Shown one piece after another: positions 22,100 to 33,377 of a stretch of 64,000 bases of DNA (position 1 is its first letter; each line of letters opens with the position of its first letter). The notes under the pieces were generated by a model. It did no database searches, was not told where the DNA came from, and saw nothing but the letters and a program-made list of their open reading frames with translations. The DNA lies in the NCBI GenBank assembly GCA_015680685.1, contig MNCI01010451.1, forward strand, positions 371,179 to 435,178, in the 5' to 3' direction. Both the position numbers and the translations under genes were made by a program. The stretch is from Gnetum montanum. Lineage: Eukaryota > Streptophyta > Gnetopsida > Gnetales > Gnetaceae.

Positions 22100-25000
22100 T
22101 GGATTAAGGTTGGCCATCTTCCCAAGAAGAGATCTAATCCTAGAAGTTCCCTTATTTATTTGTAGATTACTGGAAATGAACCATGTAAAGCTCTTCTAGA
22201 CTCAAGTTCTTGAGTTAATTTGATTTTACAAGAAATATACAAATCTTAGAACCTACCTCCTCTAAAAAAGAATAATATCAAGTTAGAACTAGCAAATCAA
22301 TCCATCACTATTCCTTTAGGATTGGTGGAGGACATTATGACCACTATTTATGGATGGTCCTATCTTATCAATTTCTTAGTGATCCATGTGAAGAATTGTA
22401 AAAGCGACTTCTCTATTATTATGGGGAGAGCATGGCTAAGTACCATTGATGCACAATTGGGGATTTGAGATCTCTCCTTGAAAATTTTCAAGGAGATTAA
22501 ATTTCAAAAGATTAAGAAAAAGCATGTTCCATGCATTGCGTACAGTGACACAGGGTTCCACTGCATGAAAAGACTGTGGACTATAAACAGTACACCCCTT
22601 AAAGCATGCAATCAGTGTGTTAATGTCACTAAAATTCAAAGGTGCTTGTACATGGTAACCACTAAACAAGAAGGTACCCAGTGGTTGACAACTAACAAAG
22701 GGGTTGAATTGACAATATGCATGGAACTAGCTAAGAGCCTCATGAGCTCTTATGTGGAGAGCATAGATCAATTAGAACAAATCCATCACTAACTCTTTAA
22801 TGAGTAAGGTGAAATCAATTAGGGAGAGTTGGAGATCCCAAAGACTTTTAAGCATGAACCCCTTGAGTTAAAGGCTCCACCAAAAAGGATGAAGTATGCC
22901 TTCTTAAATAATGGTAAGTCGATCATCATCAATGCCACACTTGTTCATGTATAAAAGAAGAAGTTGTTGGAAGTTGTGAACAAATGGCCAATAGTCTTTA
23001 CTTGGTCATATCATGAGCTTACTGGAATTGATCCAAGGATATGTTAGCACAGAATCTATATTGATCCATCCATCAAACCAAAGAGGTAGCTACAAAGACG
23101 TTTTAACCCCAAGCTCAAGCAGATCATCAAGGAGAAGATTAAGCAACTCCTCAAGGTAGGGTTCATTTATCCCATTGTAGATAGCAAGTGGATTAGCCCA
23201 CTTCCAAAGAAAGGAGGGAAGTGGAGTATCTGTATAGATTTCAGGATGTTGAACATGGCAACTTACAAAGATCACTTTCTATTGTCATTTGTGGACCAAG
23301 TGTTGGATACAATCGTAGGGCACTACTATTAAAGCTTTCTAGACAGTTATAGTGGCTATAACCACATCTAGGCCAAAATGACATTCACACATCCATGGGG
23401 GATTTTTGCATACAAGAAGATGCCCTTTGGCTTGTGTAATGGTTCTGTTACTTTCCAACATTTGATCCTTAGCATCTTCCAACACCAAATTGGTAGCATA
23501 GTAGAAGTCTTCATGAATGAATTCTTACCTACAGGGCTACCTTTGAGCAAGCCTTGGACGATTTGGAGTAGGTGTTTCAATGATGTGTGGAAATCAAATT
23601 AAGGCTCAATTAGCAAAAGAGCCATATAATGGTCCAAGAAGACATTGTCTTAGGGCACCAAATTTCTAGCAAAGGGATTGAGGTATACCCAGAAAAGATA
23701 AGGATCATCTAAGGAATCACCAGATAACTTGAAATGGTTAAAGATATGAGGTCATTCTTTGGACACACTAGTTACAATAGGTGCTTCATCGAGAAATTCT
23801 CAAAGATCGCCAGGTCGTTGGTGGAGCTAATAAAGAAAGATGTACTATTTGTCTAGACCAAGGAATGTGAGCATGCATTCGAGCAACTCAAGTAGAAGCT
23901 CGTAGAAACTCCCATTCTACGAGCATGAGACTGGTCTAGATCCTTCCATATCATGATAGATGCATCTAACTATGTTTTAGGAGTTGTGCTTACATAGTTG
24001 GATGATCAGAAATGTCCATATTACATCCACTATGCAAGCAAGAGCATTATGGGTGCACAGCTTAGCTATACCACCACCAAGAAGGAGCTGATGGTAGTGA
24101 TGTATGCATTGGAGAAATTTAAGCACTATGTAGTTAGATATAAAGCATTTGTGCACATGGATCACAATGTTATCCAATTCCTCATGAATAAACCAATGGT
24201 AAGCTCCTATGTCATATGGTGGCTAGTGAGCCTACAAGAGTTCAATCTAACAATGATGGACAAAAAGGAAATTGAGAATGTCATCATTAACCACTTATCT
24301 CGATTATGATGGGACATCAAGGAGGAGGAGATCCCACTATCAGACTAGTTTCCTAATGAACTCCTCTTTGTTGGTGCTATTACTGAATAAGACCTCAAAG
24401 AAATCAACTGGTATGAGGACATCATGTCCTATCTACTCACTCAACAGATGCCACAAGTATGGGACCACAAGAAGAAAAAGTAATTTCTTCACCAGGCCAA
24501 ACACGAGATTAATAGAAACCTTTACAAGGTTTATGCAAATGACCTAGTATGATGGTGTGTCCCTGATGTAGATCAATTGCGAGTTCTCCAAGATGCACAT
24601 GAGGGCCCTTATTGGGGCCACTATGATAGAAGATGAATAATCATTAAGATCCTCATGGTAGGGTACTATTGGCCTACACTCTTCAGGGGTGCCCATCACT
24701 TTGTCTGCTCCTATGATAGATGCCAACATAATGGGGAGATAACTACTTGTATGGAAGGACCCTAACAATGGATCCAACCACTAGATTCTTTTGATCTTTG
24801 GGGAATTAACTTTATGAGGCCTATCAACCCCATGTCCAATGGAAAGGCCTATATAATTATAGTTGTTAACTAATGTACAAAATGGGCAGAATCTATGACC
24901 ATCACTAACTATACATCATCTACGGTGGCCAGGTTTGCATAACAATCTGTTGTAAATAGGTTTGGGATGCCACGTGCATTTAATTCTAGTAACGGTACAT

Positions 25001-25660
25001 GTTTCATAGGTGCCACTTTTCGTAAACTTATGTAGTGCTTGGGGGTCATGCATAAATTAACAAATCCATACCACCCCCAAGCCAACTGTCAAGTCAAGTT
25101 CACTAATAGAGAGATAACCAAAATACTAAGGTAAACAGTTAGTAAATATAGGAGGGACTAGAGCTCTAAACTCAATAATGCCTTTTAGGCTTATTGTTCA
25201 ACATGGAAACTTCCTATAGGATACTCTCCCTATGAGCTTGTGTATGGAAAACTCCCAACACTTCTCATGTAAGCAAAAATCTACACACTTTTAGTTATAT
25301 GTGACCTTGACTTGGATATGAGCTTAGCACAAAAGTAAAGATTAATGAACCTTAACATGCTAGATGAGAATCCATTAGTGGCCCTGTGATCAAACTAAGT
25401 ACACAAGGCATACAATAAGCAATGCAATGACCTTAGAATTAAAAAGTAAAGTTTCAACTAGGTGATAAGGTGCTCTACTGGAACCCCGTGCATGTTCCTC
25501 AATGAACAAAATTCCAAACAATATGGGAGGACCCTTAAATTATCGATGAAACCTTTCCATCTAGGGCCATGTTGATCTCCCATCTTAATAGCCTGAATAA
25601 AAAATTATTAGTCAACACTCAATAAATAAATCCTTTCCATGCATAATGAGTAACCAATGG
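22100..25660 (+). pseudogene. pol of element II (protease, RT, RNase H, integrase), degenerate
   Basis: Protease: about 22,150-22,470, with A-L-L-D-S-S-S where D-S/T-G-A is expected and M-G-R-A-W-L near the end. RT: about 22,955-23,600, including I-S-P-L-P-K-K-G-G-K, F-L-D-S-Y-S-G-Y-N and M-P-F-G-L-C-N. The catalytic box reads V-F-M-N-E-F instead of F-M-D-D-F (23,508-23,525), so both Asp are lost. RNase H: about 23,940-24,310 (S-Y-T-T-T-K-K-E-L, ending N-H-L-S-R-L). Integrase: zinc-binding H/C residues about 24,590-24,730, core 24,785-25,130, with all three catalytic acids changed (W-G-I-N-F; S-S-N-G-T; Q-V-K-F). Domain order and RT style fit the Athila/Tat side of Ty3/gypsy; no chromodomain is seen. 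Confidence 0.8.
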
Positions 25661-27140
25661 ACATAATGCCTTAACAGATGATCAAGCATGCTCAATCTTT
25701 CAGATCTCCCCCTTCCAACTTAGTCGTAGGAGAGATAGCCATCCATGTTAAGATTTTATGAAGTGGCTCCTCCATTTTTAAATTTTTTGTTTTACACCAT
25801 CCTTAGTATGTTTTTCATTTTTTGAGTCTTTTACAATTTTTTCTATATTTTGCTTTATTTGAATTTATCATGTTTTTTTTTCTTTTCTTCATTGCCATCA
25901 AGAATTGGTGCTAGTCACAGCTGCTTATCGATGGTGTTTTGAAACTTTATGGATTACTTGATTGTAAAATGATTGGATTTCATTTTAGAATTTTGATATT
26001 TACTAATGGGACATTGATTCTTTTCATGATAATAGGTAGTAAGTTCACGTCATTCACCACTCCACTTAACTCTATGGTGTTTCCTTGTTTTGGAAATATG
26101 AGGTCCCTTTCTAATAAAAACTTATAACAAATTGATGACCTGTGTACTTTCCAAACTTGGGATGAATTAAGTGGATAGATAAGGGTGTGACTTCAAAAGT
26201 ATTTATCACTTTTGTACCCACCTACCATTTGAGTTACATGAGTATTTCCATGGACTTCCCACAATTTCACTGTAGATGAATAAATAGGAAGCAATGTCTT
26301 TGCATGATGTGGTTTCCATTTGAAAAAAAAGAACAACAATAAGAATTCAAAGCACATCCCTTAGACATAATAATAAGCTACAAGCATTGGTTATGGGGCT
26401 GGAAAGACATGTTACCCATGCTTGAAGGTGCCCCTCTAACTAAGGCCCTCTTCACTTCCTACTTCTTTTTTCTTCTTTTATAGGAATGGTGAGTGGTTTG
26501 TAGGGATGTTCTTGTCTCTTTGAGGATGGAATGATCTAAAGTATCGATACGAAGTCACTAGAAGTGGATGGTCTTGATTCGAACTAAGCAAGGAAGTTCT
26601 CATGTCATAACTAATCACATCTTCCACAAGGGACTTCATGTAACCACCACGGGAAACTCCATTCCATACTCTCTCTCATCCACCAATTTTTTCCATAAAT
26701 CACCTCACTGCCTCTTTTCATGATTGTTTTGATGTAATCATTGGTAAATGGTTGAAATTCTTTGATGACTCCTTTGGTAATTTGGTCTTTAACAATCCAC
26801 AACCATTAATCATCCTTGGGGCCTATAGACTCCTTGGTTTGAGGGCATAAGCCTATTATGGGAAGGACCCACTTGCATACTCCTTGGTTGGGATGGTTAA
26901 AATCCTTATCCCTTAGCCATTTTGCTCTTAAAATCTTACATTTCCCACTATTAATGCATCCAATTTTTGCCCTCCTTAGTACATTAATCTCCTAAAAATC
27001 CCCATTTGCCACGTATTCCAAGCCCTCTTTAAAAATTCCCAATTATTCTAGGCTTTTTTAACTTCCTTTGGACTCCAATTTCATAGAAAAACTCCTTTTT
27101 TACTCTCAATTTTTTATGTGAAAAATTTTGGCTTTTGGCT
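25661..27140 (+). other. Non-coding spacer between pol and internal promoter of element II
   Basis: No long frame on the sense strand. A block near 26,400-26,450 (GACATGTTACCCATGCTTG, AAGGTGCCCCTCTAAC, TAAGGCC) is conserved in the spacers of elements III (about 54,855) and IV (about 60,740). Confidence 0.55.
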
Positions 27141-27185
27141 ACATTGATGCATCCTTGTTGACACAACACAAAAATACTATATAAG
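27141..27185 (+). promoter_or_regulatory. Internal promoter-like module of element II (palindrome array + TATA)
   Basis: ACATTGATGCATCC and TTGTTGACACAAC (27,141-27,167) precede TATATAAG (27,178-27,185). Read in reverse, the array gives GTTGTGTCAA...ATGCATCAA, almost the motif found upstream of the TATA box in this element's own 3' LTR (GTTGTGTCAATGGGCATG, then CATCAAC). It lies about 430 bp before the ORF3 start. Promoter activity is inferred. Confidence 0.5.
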
Positions 27186-27229
27186 TGTATCGACACTTGG
27201 CCATTTTTCTCACAAATGCCAAAGGAGTT

Positions 27230-27391
27230 TTTGTAATTTTTAGAGCCCAAAGCCTTCCCGAGTCCATAACTTTCTATCTGCTTGTCCAAATCACTCCATT
27301 CTTTGATTCTACAACTATTGAATGTGAGCTTTATGTCATGGGGGCCACAAACCATAGGTTTTTGACAAAAAAGTTTTTGAAATTTTTCTAA
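27230..27391 (+). pseudogene. Conserved leader small ORF of element II
   Basis: Open from before I-F-R-A-Q-S-L-P-E-S-I-T, then V-Q-I-T-P-F-F-D, then L-Y-V-M-G-A-T-N, to K-F-L-K-F-F-stop at 27,391. It matches the element IV small ORF (F-F-R-A-Q-N-L-P-K-L-I-T, V-E-I-T-P-F-F-N, I-F-I-M-G-V-A-N). A likely ATG (M-P-K-E-F-L) lies just upstream but is out of frame by one lost T, so this copy is probably shifted. Product unknown; no known domain. The opposite strand is also open here. Confidence 0.45.
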
Positions 27392-27613
27392 CTCTCACAA
27401 GGTTTAACTAATAAAATAATATTAAAGATTACTAACTCATGTAAGATAAACCTTACCAACGAACTCTGGTAGCTATTCAAATAAAATAATATTAAAATAA
27501 TGAATCTTCCATAATTGAAAGTTATCCTAAGTGTAACTGGCCAAGGAGACAAGGTATCAAAGTGCTCTAAGTTACACATTAAAAGTTAATCCTTGGTTAT
27601 CTTATGATTATAG

Positions 27614-30600
27614 ATGGCACTGAGATCCAAAAGATCATAGGAAGAAGGACCATCCCAACCAATGAATAAGCAACCAAGAGGAGGAAGAGGCTAGCAGTTG
27701 TAGTAACCCTAAGAAGAAGCAGCTAAAACACATGCCATAAGACCTCTTCAAGAGGAGTTCAAAGTGGAATCTGTTTGCCAGATTTCCACAGTTGAAACTA
27801 GGCAATCGCAGTGAGACGAGGTGCTTGGGCCTAGACTGAACCTAGAAGTCACTTTGACTAAGGCTTGCTTAAGGCAAATTTGCACTAAAAAGGTTCAAAG
27901 TTTGGTTCTCCAAGAACTTAACTTTGGTTCCTTCTTGGACTTGGTGCCAAAAGAGGTAAAAACTTAGCTATAAACCTCTCCCATGTGTCCTATCCTCACT
28001 TCTAGTGTGGAGTGATACTTGGAAGAGATGTACCTATTTTAAAAATAACAAGCAAACAGATGCCTCAACCAAGATCAAGGACATCAATGTGTCCTATTCA
28101 GTCAAGCCATCTCGAAGGCCCTTGGGTTGCCAAATACTAGGGCAACCTTGGCAAAAATCTCAACACAAGTGAACCTAGATGTTAAAAGGAAATGGGTTGA
28201 ATGGTGCTATGGAGTGGACTATAAGGACTACAGTGCACTCACCAAGGCATAGAGGACCTACTTCAAAATTGCAACCTAGCACTTGAACCCAACGATGAGG
28301 CTGAGAAAAATCACAACTTTCTTTGCCCATGCATGTCCAAGTCTAAGTGGTAAATTCCTAATCAACCTCTCATAGCTCATATTCTTGGAGATTGAGAAAA
28401 GGTTCAAAGAAAATGAGTGTGGGAGGAAGGCACTCGCCTTTCCATGCCTCATTAGAAAATTATGTAAAAGGGAAGGTATAGCTCATTATGCCAATGATGT
28501 GCTTCATCATGCTTCTGCTGCCTCTTGGCAAGAGATGATGAAGGACAAAGCACCCACCAAGTTTCAAGAAGAAAAACGACCATCACCACCACCAACTCAA
28601 GAAACAATGTTGGAGGTTCGTGCTACTATTGAGCACATGCAAAAGCTTCATGAGCAACTCCTACAATAGCAACAAGAAGGACCAAGTGGTGGGGAACCTT
28701 CAATGTACTGACTAGCATTGAGTCACCTCAATGAAGTTACTCGAACCATCAGTTGGTTAGAGAAGACTACACCACTATTCTCTGCACAAAGGATGCAAGC
28801 ACCCATGAGTTCAAATATGAGCATCCAGGAGGTGATGATGCCCATCCCAAGATAGCAACAATTCCAAGAGATCTCTGGGAATGCTACCATTTTTTTGATG
28901 CACCTAGAGGAGGATGAAAGGACAACTATCTTGGTAATGTAGCACCATAAATATGAGATAGTAGCAAAGGTCAGTCGATCACGTAGCAAAGGCACTTAAT
29001 GTTCCTGCGATCACCATGCTAGACATTGCTACACTCAAAGATGTGCAAACACTTGCAAGAGTATGTGGGAGGCTAAGTGCAGCCTAGCACAAGGAGGTGC
29101 TAGATCAACTGGTGGGTATCAAGCAACTGCTTCTAGAGATCTTTGATCTCCTAAATAACGTCACTACTACCAGTAGGAGCTGCTAGAATCTAAGGGCAAG
29201 CTCATCATTGCCAATGTCCAACTGGAGGTAGCCACCTTTGAAAACAAATAGTTGGCTACTAAGGTTGCGAAATTGAAAGCTTTATTAACTGATGCCACCA
29301 TTCTTAGCCAAGCAGTAACAAGAGATGAATCTTTCTTCTGGTTTCAAAACAAATTAAAAGAGGTTGAGAACGCAAAGGGGATCATGGTCTTTGATGCATC
29401 CCTATCAGAGGCCTTAGCCTACAACATCAAGAAGGACTTGTCATGAGTCTACAAGGAGAATTTAATTCTAACCAAAGATAATCACTGATTATAGAATGTC
29501 AAGGCATAAAAAGAACAAATGTTGGAATTTATGCAATAGTAGCAGGAGCAACTTACAAAGGTGAACACAAATTTGAGGAGGTTGGCTATTGATGAGACGC
29601 AACATGCACTGGGCTGCGATATCGCGTCCTGCCGCCATATCTATAAATAAGAGGCGGCACTCCCTTCATTTCCCAATCCTAGCTAGAAGTAGCGAAGCTC
29701 TGGCAGATTGATCACTCCAGAGTTAGAATTTTTCCCATGTGCCCGCAGTAGGAGTCCTAGAGTGAACGGCTCTTTATTCGAGCAGCTTGTAACCTGAACC
29801 CAAGTTGTGTACGGCAATAAAGACGAACTTGATTGGATAAACCTTGCAGCACGTGGTTTCATTTATTGCTTTCATTTACTGCTTTCCTAGTGCGTTCAAG
29901 TACGACTTGATTACGAGCGTCTACGGACGTGTACGGCTAGTCAAGGAATCGGCTGCTTGACGCAATGCATGAGTACGACTCAATTACGAGCATTGGCTGC
30001 TTGGTAACCCAGTAGCGTATTCCAGGATTCTGCGCTTGGTAATCCCAGTAGTAGTCCGATGTGTACGGCTAGTTGAGGAATCGGCTGCTCATTGCTAGGC
30101 TAGAACGTGTGATAAGTACGACTTAGTTACGAGCACCCACGGGTGTGTACGGCTAGCTAAGGAATCGGCTGCTTATCACACTTAAGCTAAATAGGTGCCT
30201 CAGTACGACCACTTCGAGCACTTGCGTTACGTGTGGCGATCCCAGTAACGATTAGCGTTTGGTAAGCCGCAGTTGCATAGTTCAGGGTGTGTCCGGTAAG
30301 TGGGAACGGATGCTGACGCTAGTTAATTTAGACTTAGATCTTTAGTTAGAGTTAGCTTAGTTTCTCAACCCTTTCCCCTGATAGCATAGAAGATAAGCCA
30401 AAAATACCAAAAAAATCACATACCTCAGACTTGCTTAACCATACACCGTGACACTTACAAGCAAGCCTGGGAAGACAACGAACGATTAACCCCAAGTGTT
30501 TCTTGTGGCGTTAAGGCATTTAGTCTGCGGAGTTCGACCGGATCGCGCATGCATGCTCGTATTCATATGGTTGAGTGTAGGGGTACCTCGCCACTCATCA

Positions 30601-31463
30601 GCTATTGAAAATCAAAATCTCTCAATGGAAGAAGTTCATGAACTTCACGAAAAATCAGCTATTGAGATAGTCACCTAGAAGAATGAAGCCCTAAAGTTTG
30701 AATGAGTAAAGAATCACTACCAAGACCAGTTTGGACTTCTCAAGGAAGTTAATGAAAAAGAAATCTAACTAGCCAAGGTGAAGATGAACAAGGCTTTCCA
30801 ACAACTCCAACAAAGAGGCGACATGTGGCAACCCATATTTGATGGATTAAATGCCTATAACAAAGTTGAAATCCACCTAAAAGAGTTGTAGATCAAGGAG
30901 AAATGGAATATGTGGAGTTAGCCAACCTTTGATATGCAAACTTGGCAATGTTGATTGCCAGAAGGTCATGGTCAAAGCTAGAAATAAGTGACCAACTCTT
31001 ACCTCCTGTATGAGGCAAAGTTTAAGTACCATAAAGACACAAAGTTGAACTTGAAGTTCTCTGAACCCACTTCACAAATCAACAATTAGTAGCAAAGAAC
31101 CTAGCCAAAAGGATGAACAATTACCATGAGCTATAAAACTTTATTAGGATGTTCAACATTGAACATAAACAATTCGATGCCTGGTTCATGAATGTCAAGG
31201 AGTTATTCTTGGTCATGCCCCATTCGTGGGATGTTCCTATACCAACTTACATCAATGATGCCATGTGGACTATGTACAATCCCTGAAGTAAGGAGGAGAA
31301 GATGAAGGCAGTACTAGATGCCTTCCATCTTCCACCAAAAGTAGTAGTTGCAGCAGGATAGCTGCAGCCATTGCCTCAGCCTCAACCGCCACTGCCATAG
31401 GCATTGAAACCTGGAGAAGGTCCTTTAGCATCCTAGGAGGCTCCACCTCTTGGCATCGTTTGA
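27614..31463 (+). pseudogene. ORF3 of element II, interrupted by a solo LTR
   Basis: Starts at an ATG preceded by TATAG, which looks like a 3' splice site. N-terminal part, about 27,690-28,670: L-N-F-G-S-F-L-D-L-V-P-K-E-V-K-T, W-Y-L-E-E-M-Y-L-F, G-L-P-N-T-R, then L-A-F-P-C-L-I-R-K-L-C-K-R-E-G-I. The layout recalls the 'putative plant transposon protein' domain found in angiosperm LTR elements, a resemblance I cannot test. A Pro/Gln hinge follows, then a long coiled coil to about 31,140 (S-M-E-E-V-H-E-L-H-E-K-S), then V-K-E-L-F-L-V-M-P...W-D-V-P-I-P-T-Y-I, E-E-K-M-K-A-V-L-D-A-F and a Pro-rich end. The solo LTR at 29,590 splits the frame cleanly after L-A-I. Many TAG/TAA stops. Confidence 0.7.
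29590..30600 (+). mobile_element. Solo LTR inside ORF3 of element II, TSD GCTAT
   Basis: Starts TGATGAGACGC, ends CGCCACTCATCA, and has exact TSDs GCTAT (29,585-29,589 and 30,601-30,605). It is 1,011 bp, GC-richer than the other LTRs and probably the youngest. TATA box CTATAAATAAG at about 29,640, preceded by the core GCGATATCGCG. Internally, GTGTACGGCTAG followed by AAGGAATCGGCTGCT is repeated three times (29,929; 30,061; 30,145). The host frame reads through when the LTR and one TSD copy are ignored. Confidence 0.94.
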
Positions 31464-31663
31464 TCTTTTCTTCATCTTCGATTGTTAGAGGATTTCTAGT
31501 TGTCTAGTTTTAAAAAGGATGTTCAATTTTGTTTTCCTCAACATCCATTTTTATAATCATTGTAAATCTGTACAATCAGGCACTTAGAGTAGTTACTGAG
31601 TCAATCAATTTGTGGTTCCATACCTTCCCAAATTTTGTTTACTCCATGATGAGTTTTCAGTCA

Positions 31664-31675
31664 GTTGTGGGGGTA
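31664..31675 (+). promoter_or_regulatory. Polypurine tract of element II
   Basis: GTTGTGGGGGTA directly before the TGATGAC start of the 3' LTR. The same G5-containing tract precedes the LTRs of elements III (50,515-50,525) and IV (56,525-56,535), read on the minus strand; element I has a G4 version (14,196-14,206). Confidence 0.8.
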
Positions 31676-32504
31676 TGATGACTCAGCATCGTTGGGTTGT
31701 GTCAATGGGCATGCATCAACACATCCCTGTCAACGCATGAGTTGATGCGTCAACGTAGTGGCATCTGAGTCTACTTATATAAATGCATGTACCCACCACA
31801 TTTATGGCATTATAAAGTTAATAGCATAACGAACTTCTTGTAGTTTCTTTCTACAATAGTTAGAATATTTTCTAAGTGCCTATAGTAAGAGTCACAAATC
31901 ATACAGATCCTTATTCAAGCACCAATGTACTTGGACACATTAATGTGACAACAATAAAGACGAGATTCTTGAAATACCTTGTAGCACTTGGAAATAGATT
32001 AATGTTTACTTTTATGCAATTTATTATTCATGCACTTTACTTCCATGTTCCTAGTTAATTAAATACACTTAATTAACACACATAAGTACGATTGCGTCAA
32101 GCATAATGTTAACGCTTGGTAATCCCAACAATGCTATCACTTGGTAACCTAATAGCATTATAACGAGTTCATGATGTGTATGGAAGGTGGGACTGGATGC
32201 TTATGCTAAGCAATAGGCTAAGACATTAGATAATTACTTAGATTAGTTTCCAATTAATTACTTTATTTTATGCTTAGGATAATTAGAATACAAATATAAA
32301 ATTAATACAAATCATGTGCCTTGGCTCCACTTAACCATATGCTTGCACTTACATAAGTGTAGCCAGGAACACAACAATCATGCCTGTAGATCACTATCTT
32401 AGCTATTGGCATTTGGAGAACTAATGTCCACGAAATTCGATGGGATCACTAGTGAACGCTTGTGATTTGTATGGTTGAGCATAGTGACTACTTGCCGCTC
32501 ATCA
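31676..32504 (+). repeat. 3' LTR of element II
   Basis: Starts TGATGACTCAGC, ends GCCGCTCATCA. TATA box TATATAAA at 31,776-31,783, preceded by the array (CATGCATCAACACATCC, CTGTCAACGCATGAG, TTGATGCGTCAACG). It is followed by CTCTC, one base different from CTCTT at the left end. Confidence 0.88.
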
Positions 32505-32750
32505 CTCTCTTTGTGTTTGAAGTAAAATGTGGAAAATGAGCCAAGTGTCACATGTATATATAGTATTTTTATATTGCATCGATAGGGATGCGGTGTATTG
32601 GATTGTGTCCATGGGGATACATCAACATAGTGGTTGGCACCAATTTTGTAAGTAGGAAACTAAAGAAATTTTGGATAATATAGACACAAAACAAGAGCCA
32701 AAGGGAAGCCAAAAAACTGTAGAACAAAGGCAACAATAACTCATTAGGTC
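32505..32750 (-). mobile_element. Gypsy element I, right part (leader and internal promoter)
   Basis: Element I resumes after element II. On the minus strand, an array (GTTGATGTATCCC, ATCGATGCAAT, about 32,571-32,636) precedes TATATATA (32,555-32,562, TATATATA on both strands) and then ACACTTGGC, as in the internal promoter of element II. Sequence similarity is lost by about 32,750, so gag-pol of element I is absent. Confidence 0.65.
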
Positions 32751-33370
32751 CTTGTTTATGAATTGGAGTGAATTTGAATATTTGGAATTTTCAAATAGAA
32801 TATGTTTACGATTTGGAGTAAATGATTTCTTATTGCCTTAATTTCTTGCATCATCCTAATAATTAAAGTATTTTATCTCATTATAATGGGTAAGAATTGA
32901 TCTTGAAGGGTATACTTTTAGGGATTGTAGTGGAACATTGTAAAATATAATCTATTGGAACTAAACCTAAGTTTGATAAGGGTTAAATTTGATAGTGATG
33001 TAAATAGGTCAAATTTTAAGTTGTAGACTAATTGGTTTGCTTACATGATTTACATCCACCCTTACCTGGCCAACCTAGAACATTGTTCCAACGAGATAAC
33101 ACTAACGCTGAAATAACGCATTGCTCACACAATTTAATTTCTCTTTTTTAAAAAAAATACTAAAGTATTGTTATCTCAGACACACAGAGACTTCCACAGG
33201 TACAGTTCTAACGAAACCCCTTTCGTTGACTTACCTTCCAAGCCGAGCAAAATGCTATACACAGTGCGGCGCATTAATGGGAATATTTTTGAAGTCCCAA
33301 CGACTTGCACGTCCAGTGTTGGTACCAACAAATTTAGTAAAGTTTGTATTTCCTTGTCACTGGCGTTCAA
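32751..33370. other. Intergenic DNA upstream of the RBR gene
   Basis: AT-rich to about 33,120, then GC content rises. Apart from the tRNA-like stretch annotated separately at 33,378, I see no clear core promoter element. Confidence 0.4.
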
Positions 33371-33377
33371 CTCTTAA

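Larger units (their letters stand above)
17632..32504 (+). mobile_element. Full-length Ty3/gypsy element II (Athila/Tat-like) with ORF3, carrying two nested solo LTRs
   Basis: Order: 5' LTR (17,632-18,442), primer site, gag (from 18,591), protease-RT-RNase H-integrase (about 22,100-25,660), spacer, internal promoter (27,141-27,185), small ORF, ORF3 (27,614-31,463), polypurine tract, 3' LTR (31,676-32,504). The 5-bp flanks are CTCTT on the left and CTCTC on the right, a TSD with one mutation, and element I sequence continues on both sides. Length is 14.9 kb, of which about 1.9 kb is the two nested solo LTRs and their TSD copies. All coding parts are broken by stops and frameshifts. Confidence 0.87.

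Noticed and set aside
22100-25660. Endogenous pararetrovirus (caulimovirus-type) origin of pol
   Set aside because: An integrase with HHCC and core follows RNase H, and LTRs, polypurine tract and TSD are present, so it is a Ty3/gypsy element.
29929-30175. CRISPR-like direct repeats
   Set aside because: Repeats are imperfect, unevenly spaced and lie inside an LTR bounded by a TSD in a plant nuclear genome.
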